Shown here: one piece after another, positions 1-5,500 of the stretch
How positions within the stretch are numbered: the first letter of the stretch is position 1
How the letters are laid out: each line of letters opens with the position of its first letter
NCBI GenBank assembly: GCA_034660675.1
Contig: JAYEJT010000003.1
Span: 1 to 6,406 of the forward strand
DNA length: 6,406 nt
Source: CG03 sp034660675
Lineage (GTDB): Bacteria; CG03
Reading direction: 5' to 3'
Program-made: the position numbers and the translations under genes
The notes under the pieces: model-generated
What the model was told of the DNA's origin: nothing
The model's input: the letters and a program-made list of their open reading frames with translations, nothing else
The model's database searches: none

Positions 1-1
1 C

Positions 2-736
2 GCGGACATATCCCTCCTCTATAAGCCCGGGGAAAAAAGCAAAGTGTTTACTAAATTTTCCACTTTGTACCGCTGCCCTTTTACGGACGAACAGGCTATT
101 TATTCCGGCTGGGGAAACAAATTCGTCACCGGTCTGGAAGCCGAAAAAGGCAAAAGCGCTGAAATGGGTTCTGATATTTACTTTCTGCGCAATTTGAAAG
201 CCGGCCTGACACTTTTCAGAATATCCATGAAAAACGAGATCGCGTGGAACAGCGCCACATCTCAAAATGAAAATCTTGATGAAACAAAACACGACGGGAT
301 TGAATTAAGCGCTTCGTGGAGTATTTCAAAGAACAGCAAACTTTACGGCAACTACACTTACAGCGCCGCCGAATTTACAGACGGCCAGTATAAAGGGAAA
401 AAGCTCAGCCTTGTTCCCGCCGGCAAAGCTTTTATAGCCGCCGACATATCGCCGGCCCGCGGCCTTGTGCTGTCAAGCAAAGCGAGTTACACGGGAAGCT
501 GTTATTTAAGCGGAGATTATGACAACGAAGTGAGCAAATTAAAAAATTATACGCTTTTAGACATATCCCTGCGCTATAAAAGCGAGGATGCGCCTTTTGC
601 GCTGTTTGCGGCTGTAGATAACGCCTTAAACGAAAAATACAGCACTCTCGGATATTATTCCTCATGGAGCGGCGTCAGCACTTACTACCCCTCGCCCGAA
701 AGAAGCTTTAAAGCCGGCGTTTCAATGGAATTTTAA
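2..736 (+). CDS. TonB-dependent outer-membrane receptor, C-terminal part (5' truncated by window edge)
   Basis: The reading frame is open from the first complete codon at position 2 to the TAA at 734-736, giving the last 244 residues of a longer protein. An in-frame GTG at 44 is internal, because the 14 codons before it already read as normal barrel sequence (LLYKPGEKSKVF). Seen: the segment around LEAEKGKSAEMG matches the conserved 'L-x-PEKGxSxExG' stretch of TonB-dependent receptor barrels. Alternating beta-strand patterns follow, then an 'AVDNALNEKY' stretch corresponding to the family's 'NLFDxxY' motif, a 'YYPSPERSF' stretch, and a terminal Phe (GVSMEF) typical of BamA-inserted barrels. 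Known of the family: these receptors import siderophores, cobalamin, metals or glycans using TonB/ExbBD energy. The plug domain and TonB box lie outside the window, so the substrate cannot be read. It converges on the minus-strand operon and is probably unrelated to it functionally. The family call is secure; the specificity is unknown. Confidence 0.9.
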   Translation, partial: ADISLLYKPGEKSKVFTKFSTLYRCPFTDEQAIYSGWGNKFVTGLEAEKGKSAEMGSDIYFLRNLKAGLTLFRISMKNEIAWNSATSQNENLDETKHDGIELSASWSISKNSKLYGNYTYSAAEFTDGQYKGKKLSLVPAGKAFIAADISPARGLVLSSKASYTGSCYLSGDYDNEVSKLKNYTLLDISLRYKSEDAPFALFAAVDNALNEKYSTLGYYSSWSGVSTYYPSPERSFKAGVSMEF

Positions 737-794
737 AATTCACGCAGATAAGCAAGCGCGGCAGACGGTTTCCGTTCTAAAGATTTCTGTGAAC

Positions 795-1304
795 CTAACG
801 GTTGCGGATGTTTATTGTTCTGTTAAAAGTCAGAGTTTTCTGGTTTTTGCCGGTGCCTCTGGTGAGAGTGAAAGTTTCAATTTTTACCACATATGAAGAA
901 ACGTGAGTAAAATATAAGCTGCTAACATAATCTTCTATGAGAGTGGATGTTGAAGTATCGGAAACACGATAAAGAGCGCTGCCGCTTTTAAAATATTCCA
1001 TATTTACAACGGTGCTTGTGTCTTTCATAAAAGTGAATTTTAAAGATGAGGAAGTGCCGCCTATGGCGGGGCTTATGCCTGTGACGGGGCTCGTGGACTG
1101 CCTGACAAAACGGGTTATTTCCTCAACAGCCGCCCTGCCCTTGCGCTGTGTGTCTATGGAATGTAGAGACGAGGACCATATATCAAATGATGTCCTGAAA
1201 AGTTTCAATATGCCTATTATCAGCATCCCCGAAATAGCCATAACGACGGCGAGTTCCACTATGTTCATCCCCGCACATTTTTTGGGATGTTTATTCACAC
1301 TCAT
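795..1304 (-). CDS. Type IV pilin-like pseudopilin (GspJ/PulJ- or PilW-like)
   Basis: This 169-residue protein has a class III prepilin signal. A basic leader (K5, K8, K9) ends at Gly12, followed by Met13 and then Glu17, which is the invariant Glu+5 of the mature protein. A hydrophobic helix covers about residues 15-35. PilD/GspO-type peptidase would be expected to cleave after Gly12 and N-methylate Met13, leaving a mature protein of about 157 residues. After the helix, the segment RGRAAVEEITRFVRQS resembles the region after the helix in minor pseudopilins of the GspJ/PulJ and PilW groups, and the rest is beta-rich. The start ATG overlaps the stop of the upstream barrel-protein gene (ATGA at 1304-1301), with GGAGG 10 nt upstream. 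It is the last gene of the operon, and its TAG (797-795) faces the receptor gene. Known: minor pseudopilins cap pseudopili in type II secretion or type IV pili. Which machine it serves here is not shown, because no other core genes are in the window. Confidence 0.85.
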   Translation of the reverse strand: MSVNKHPKKCAGMNIVELAVVMAISGMLIIGILKLFRTSFDIWSSSLHSIDTQRKGRAAVEEITRFVRQSTSPVTGISPAIGGTSSSLKFTFMKDTSTVVNMEYFKSGSALYRVSDTSTSTLIEDYVSSLYFTHVSSYVVKIETFTLTRGTGKNQKTLTFNRTINIRNR

Positions 1305-1319
1305 TTGACCTGTTCCTCC
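1301..1319 (-). promoter_or_regulatory. Coupled stop/start (ATGA) with ribosome binding site for the pseudopilin
   Basis: The TGA stop of the barrel-protein gene (1303-1301) overlaps the pseudopilin ATG (1304-1302) by four bases in total (ATGA). GGAGG at 1319-1315, inside the last codons of the upstream gene, lies 10 nt before the start; a second AGG is at 1311-1309. This indicates translational coupling and one transcript. Confidence 0.7.
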
Positions 1320-2518
1320 ATCGGAGTTACAGCACGCCGCGCCGCACGTTCAGCCTCGGCTTTTTTTATGAGTCTCTTTGATTCGGCGTGTCCGGGATCC
1401 AACTCCAGCACTTTTTGCCACTGCTCTATAGCTTTTTCGTACTCGGCTTTTTCATAATGTTTCACGGCGGCGTTGAAATAATTCCCTTTCATCATCTGTG
1501 TCTGATCAGGGATTTCTTCGTCACTCGATTTGGTTCCGGAATCATCTGATTTTTCTTTTGTGTCTTCCCGATTTTTTTTCAAATCACTTTCGGAAGCGGG
1601 CTTTATTTTCCGTTTAACGGTTACAAGCGTCGTAAACTGCGTAAAACCGCTGAAAGTGTTGTAGGGATATCTGTAAGCGAAACCCGCGCCTATGTCATAC
1701 TTCCCTTCAAGAGGATAACTGAATTCCGCCGACGGCACGAAATAATATCTGTCAAAAGCCAGTCTGAAAACAGCGTTTGACGAGACACGCGATTCCATAG
1801 CGGCGCGGTAGTCAAAACTCTCAAAATTATCCGAATCGTTGACCGCCAATTCCGCGAAAATCAAATGACGCCTGTTAAAAAGGATGAACGGCAACGACCG
1901 GCCGACTGAAACAATTCTGTTGAGAGGTTCCGACCCGTTAAGGCCTATGCCCGAGCCCAGAAGATTGGAAATATTAAAAGAGATATCACCTTTTGCTGTC
2001 TTTTTTACGGCGCCTATGTCGGCGTCCACGGCGGAGGCCGCTGTTGTGGCCAAATAAGGGTCTCCCGAAGCATAAGAGTCCAGACTAAACTTTATAGCAA
2101 ACTGCTTGACGGCAATTCCCGACTGCCAGCCGTTTTTCATTTTAAAACCGAGAGCAAGACGGTGGATATGCTCATTATAGACGCTGTCAAAACCAAAGTC
2201 GCTCATTGAAAAAGAAAGCTGTAATTTTCTCAATTCCCGCGACACACCAAAATGATATGATGAAAAATCTTCGTCAATTCCTGTGTAAGGCGTGTTATAA
2301 ACCACATCTAATTTCGTTCCCGAAAAAACGGCGGGGTTGTCAGCGGCTCCGGCAAATGTGAGTTGTTCAAAACTCTGCGGCGAATCCTCAAAATAAGCAA
2401 AAATAGGGGACGGTGCATGACATTGTGACAATAGCAATAGCAAAACTGCAAAACATTGCGACATTATCGCCGATTTCTTCTGTCTTAATGTCATAATGTC
2501 TTGCACCGTCCCCTTCAT
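1301..2518 (-). CDS. PorV/PorQ-like outer-membrane barrel protein with C-terminal TPR
   Basis: 405 residues. Residues 9-40 form a Sec signal peptide: basic RQKK at 12-15, hydrophobic AVLLLLL at 24-30, and possible cleavage after HA (35) or FA (41). Residues about 42-303 are an alternating beta-rich domain beginning FAGAADNPAVF; the early NPA motif and repeated amphipathic strands resemble the PorV/PorQ (FadL-fold) outer-membrane family. Residues 305-340 are a charged Lys/Asp/Glu/Ser linker. Residues about 345-378 form one clear TPR unit (EKAEYEKAIEQWQKVLELDP), ending in a basic helix. Start choice: ATG at 2518 has AAGGGG five bases upstream. ATG at residue 9 would also give a normal signal peptide; residue 19 would lose the basic region. 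Residues 3-38 are encoded by a palindromic element (2406-2513), so the signal peptide is apparently element-derived. Known: PorV carries CTD cargo at the outer membrane in type IX secretion. That this protein does so is inference from fold-like sequence and from its neighbour. Confidence 0.72.
   Translation of the reverse strand: MKGTVQDIMTLRQKKSAIMSQCFAVLLLLLSQCHAPSPIFAYFEDSPQSFEQLTFAGAADNPAVFSGTKLDVVYNTPYTGIDEDFSSYHFGVSRELRKLQLSFSMSDFGFDSVYNEHIHRLALGFKMKNGWQSGIAVKQFAIKFSLDSYASGDPYLATTAASAVDADIGAVKKTAKGDISFNISNLLGSGIGLNGSEPLNRIVSVGRSLPFILFNRRHLIFAELAVNDSDNFESFDYRAAMESRVSSNAVFRLAFDRYYFVPSAEFSYPLEGKYDIGAGFAYRYPYNTFSGFTQFTTLVTVKRKIKPASESDLKKNREDTKEKSDDSGTKSSDEEIPDQTQMMKGNYFNAAVKHYEKAEYEKAIEQWQKVLELDPGHAESKRLIKKAEAERAARRAVTPMEEQVK
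2406..2513. repeat. 108-bp palindromic REP/MITE-like element embedded in the barrel-protein gene
   Basis: The ends are inverted copies. The left arm is 2406-2430 and the right arm is 2489-2513; they match at 23 of 25 positions, including a perfect outer 12 bp (GGGGACGGTGCA). Between the arms, the hexamer GACATT recurs in both orientations: 2419-2424 and 2460-2465 on plus, 2487-2492 and 2495-2500 on minus. A related CATTGYGACA unit occurs at 2421-2430 and 2454-2463. This nested layout resembles non-autonomous REP or MITE elements mobilised by Y1 (RAYT/IS200-like) transposases, but no transposase is in the window and no second copy is visible. The element carries no stop codon in the frame used, and encodes residues 3-38 of the barrel protein. 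The inverted repeat itself is certain; the mobile-element interpretation is inference. Confidence 0.75.
2429..2443. repeat. Short hexamer repeat encoding the signal-peptide leucines
   Basis: CAATAG occurs twice and is followed by CAA on the plus strand. On the coding strand this is TTG CTA TTG CTA TTG, the five leucines (residues 26-30) of the barrel protein's hydrophobic core. It begins in the last two bases of the palindromic element's left arm and extends toward its centre. Gain or loss of a unit would change the core by two leucines without a frameshift. It is short and could be chance. Confidence 0.5.
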
Positions 2519-2532
2519 CGCGTCCCCTTCAT
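2515..2532 (-). promoter_or_regulatory. Five-codon leader mini-ORF (MKGTR) joined by ATGA overlaps on both sides
   Basis: An ATG at 2532-2530 overlaps the stop of the surface-protein gene (TGA 2531-2529). Its frame reads M-K-G-T-R and stops at TGA 2517-2515, which overlaps the ATG of the barrel-protein gene (2518-2516). A ribosome ending the first gene could restart here, terminate five codons later, and restart again on the barrel gene. No good Shine-Dalgarno precedes the first ATG, so direct initiation at 2518 is equally possible. The arrangement is seen in the sequence; its use as a translational relay is inference. Confidence 0.4.
2524..2529 (-). promoter_or_regulatory. Ribosome binding site of the barrel-protein gene, created by the tandem repeat
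   Basis: AAGGGG lies five bases before the ATG at 2518. It belongs to the upstream copy of the 14-bp tandem repeat. With only one repeat copy, the same ATG would instead be preceded by the GGTGGTGGCGCG end of the surface-protein gene and would lack this site. This supports choosing 2518 over the ATG at 2532. Confidence 0.65.
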
Positions 2533-5500
2533 CGCGCCACCACCACCGCGCCGGTTATCGTGCCAACCGGCGAGACCATTTCATAAAAATAAATTCCGCC
2601 TGGCACTTTCGCGCCGGATGTCGTCTCGCCCGGCCATGTGTAACAGTTCTGCCCTTCAAAAACCTTTTTTCCCGACGCCGAAAAGACCTGCACCGTAAAA
2701 GGCTCCGTGGCTCCGGTAAACTCTATAAAATCGTTGTTGTTGTCGGCGGAATAAGGCGTTATGATCTTTCTTTTAGGCTTTACTCCCGAAATGGTCCGCG
2801 AAACCCCGGCCAGCGGAAATATCGCGTATTTTCCGGTTCTGTAAACTTTTGAGACAAAAACATTTCCTGTCGCGCCCGACAGAGCCGAAGGTGCGCCGTG
2901 GAGTGCGGATGGCCCCGCGGCATCATCAAGCGCCCTCCACGCCTTGCCGTCATAAAAGAAAAGACCGAGCGAATTTTCGGACACCCCCGTTCTGTCTTCA
3001 TTTCCGTCATCGTCATTATCAAGAAAAGACAGGGTGAGCTCGGCGGCGCTGTTAAAAACAATATCACCTCCTGAAAGATCTTTTATTTCGCAGGCGGATG
3101 GGGCAATCGTTGAACCGCTGTAAGAGGGGATATCCGCGCTATGCGTAAGCATATTTAAGCGCAGCGTCATATTTGATGAAAGAGCGCCGGATGGTATCAC
3201 AAGTTTTATGTTATTTCCCGCTGAAACTTCTCCCCCTCCGGCTCCCACCGATGAAGACGGCGAGGAGCTCACGCGCACAGCCGCGGAATAAGAAATTATT
3301 CCGCCGGAGGCAACCTGAAAAGTCTTATCACCAAAATCTGTGAATATCACGGCTTTTGAAAAAGTCTTTGTTCCTCCGTCGGAAAGAGTGAAATCATAGA
3401 AAGAAGGATAAAATTCGCAGCCCGTTCCGGAAAAAGAAACACTGACAACGGCGGCGCTGGCGGGCACAGATTCATAATGCGGGTTATGACAGGACACCGA
3501 AAAAACCGCGGGAACGCCCTTCACAACGGAGGTCGCCATATTTATACTAAATTCCGTGACAGCGTCGGGGCCGTAACGCGCCATGCAGAAATCGCTGTTT
3601 GAAACGGCAGAGGTTGAATTATAATAATCAACGCCGTCATAAGATTTCAGAGCGAACCAATAGGTACATCCGGGAGTGAGACCGCTCACCGTCACAAGCT
3701 CGTGGGATCCGGGAGCGGAAGGAGAACCGGCGGAAATATCCGCGGACTGTTCCCACCACGCTGTGGTATCAGCAAGAGTGTAGGATGCGTATTTAAGAAT
3801 ATAACCCGCAACCGTATCCGACGCCGGATTATCACAAGGCGCCGTCCACGCAAGCTCTATGAAACCGGAAAGAGAACCCGTTGAAACTGACAGGTCTGTC
3901 ACCTTATCGGGAGACAGATTGTCATAGTAAAAACAAACAGAAGAAATTCCCACAGTATATGAGCTTGTTTCATTGCCGTAGGAATCTTTCGCTTTCGCGA
4001 GAATTGTAGGGGTGTTACCTGAAATAAAAGTAAAAGTGGAGCAGTTAAAAGACCAGTCAGCGCCCGAAATAACAGCAGCGTGCCAGGGGCCGGCGGAAGA
4101 GCCGGTGCTCACATTTACCTCGCTCACGGCGCCGTAATTGTCCAAAGCCGTACCGGAAATCGTACCGAAATATCCGTAACTTTTTACGGACGATGAAACA
4201 GGGATCAGTATTTGCACCTCGGGGGGATCCTCATCCGCTTGAGCGGAAGCCGTGGCAATATTTGAGGCGTAAGAAACGTTGTTTTCCTCGTCAAAAGACC
4301 ACAGACGGAAATAATAACTCGTGCCGGCCAGAAGACCCGTCACGGAACAGGGTACAGACATTCCGGGAGCAATATCCGCCACGGAAACGATTTTTTTCAC
4401 CGTCTGCGAACTGACAGACAGGGAGTGTGTGTCATAATCTATTTTAAAATTCCCCGTGAGATTCCCCTGCCAACCGTTATCGCCGGAAGATATCCAGCTC
4501 AAATCCACAACACCGGGGTCAACGCCTGTCGCACCGCTTAAAGCTGTCACAGCCGCAGGCGACGCGGTATCAACCGTCTTGGCATAACAAATATTTGACG
4601 GATCAGCCCAGTTCGGCACTTCGTCAGCCGTACGCAAACGGAAATAATAGGTTGTGTCATGATAAAGACCCGTCACAGGATAACTCACGGCAGTTCCTTT
4701 CGCCACGCTTGTTGAAAGATTGATCGCAAGGTTTGCGGCAAAGGCGGTCGTGGAAACCGAGAATGAATATGTCGCGTAGGCTATATCGTACTGACCGTCG
4801 GCAATATCATCATTGGTATTCCATGAATCCCCGGGAGCAAGCCATGAAAGAGACACAGTCCCCGGAGGGGCGCGTTGCGCCGAAAGAGCGTTAACAACAT
4901 CCGGAGGCGTCATATCAAAGGGATAACCGCTCTGAACGACGCTCCATGTGCTTATATGCCCTGTCCAGTCATAAGAACGGATGCGGAAATAATAAGTGAC
5001 AAAATTGGTGAGACCCGTCACTGACAGAAAATTATGGGGGTGTGACGTGGATAGAATCTGCTGAAAAAGAACTCCCGAACTGGACATCTCCACGGTGTAG
5101 GAGGAGATATCTATTTCCTGATTAAGATTCCATGTCAAATCAATATAACTGTCGTTTGGATCTATATAATCTGTTGTCGGCCAGGTCGGAGATGAAGGAA
5201 CGATATCCTGAGCCGGAGCAAAACGGAGTGAATTTGCCGAAGCGCCGCTGCCCCATGTCCCCTGGGAAAAACCGTCGGAACCCTTTATTCCGAAATAATA
5301 TGTCACGCCCGGTTTGAGCCCCGTCAACGTTCTTGATTCTGCCCAGCCGCCGATTTTCGGCTTCCAGCTGTGAGTCCGGACAGAAGCCGCGCTAAAATCA
5401 GATTCATTCGATATGTGGTTGGCCGTTGAAGAAAATCTGAGATCATAAGAAATGCATTTCCCGAAGGTCCCGTCATTGCCGGGGGCCGTCCACTGCAATG

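Larger units (their letters stand above)
2508..2535. repeat. Perfect 14-bp tandem duplication at the gene junction
   Basis: GTCCCCTTCATCGC occurs twice back to back, at 2508-2521 and 2522-2535; on the coding strand the unit reads GCGATGAAGGGGAC. Each copy contains an ATGA and an AAGGGG purine run. The upstream copy (2522-2535) holds the stop codon of the large surface-protein gene and the ribosome binding site for the next gene. The downstream copy holds that gene's ATG and runs into the first six bases of the palindromic element's right end. It could be replication slippage or part of the element's own flank. Confidence 0.9.

Noticed and set aside
44..736. GTG at 44 as the true start of the receptor gene
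   Set aside because: The same frame is open to the window edge and the codons before it already read as barrel sequence. A 230-residue receptor would lack the plug domain and half the barrel.
737..794. Bidirectional terminator between the convergent genes
   Set aside because: Only a 4-bp ACGG/CCGT stem with a tiny loop is visible, with no adjacent T-run. The two ACGGTT motifs nearby are direct, not inverted, repeats.
1012..1308. Plus-strand open frame antisense to the pseudopilin
   Set aside because: The minus strand carries a full prepilin signal, a coupled start and a normal protein; the antisense product has no recognisable feature.
2420..2425. Lipoprotein signal (LLSQC) in the barrel protein
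   Set aside because: Gln directly before the Cys does not fit the usual lipobox, which wants a small residue there. A Sec signal with cleavage at HA or FA fits better.
2419..2500. The repeated GACATT hexamers as a CRISPR or operator array
   Set aside because: The repeats are too short, occur in both orientations with irregular spacing, and are explained by the nested palindromic element.
2406..2513. The palindrome as a rho-independent terminator between the two genes
   Set aside because: It lies inside the downstream reading frame, the loop is about 58 nt, and it starts after the start codon. The T-run after it (TATTTTTGC on the coding strand) is short and interrupted, so termination there is unlikely though not excluded.
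2496..2852. Plus-strand open frames over the end of the large gene (2496-2852, 2501-2698)
   Set aside because: They are antisense to well-supported coding sequence, rich in Arg/Pro/His from reversed codons, and show no domain or start signal.
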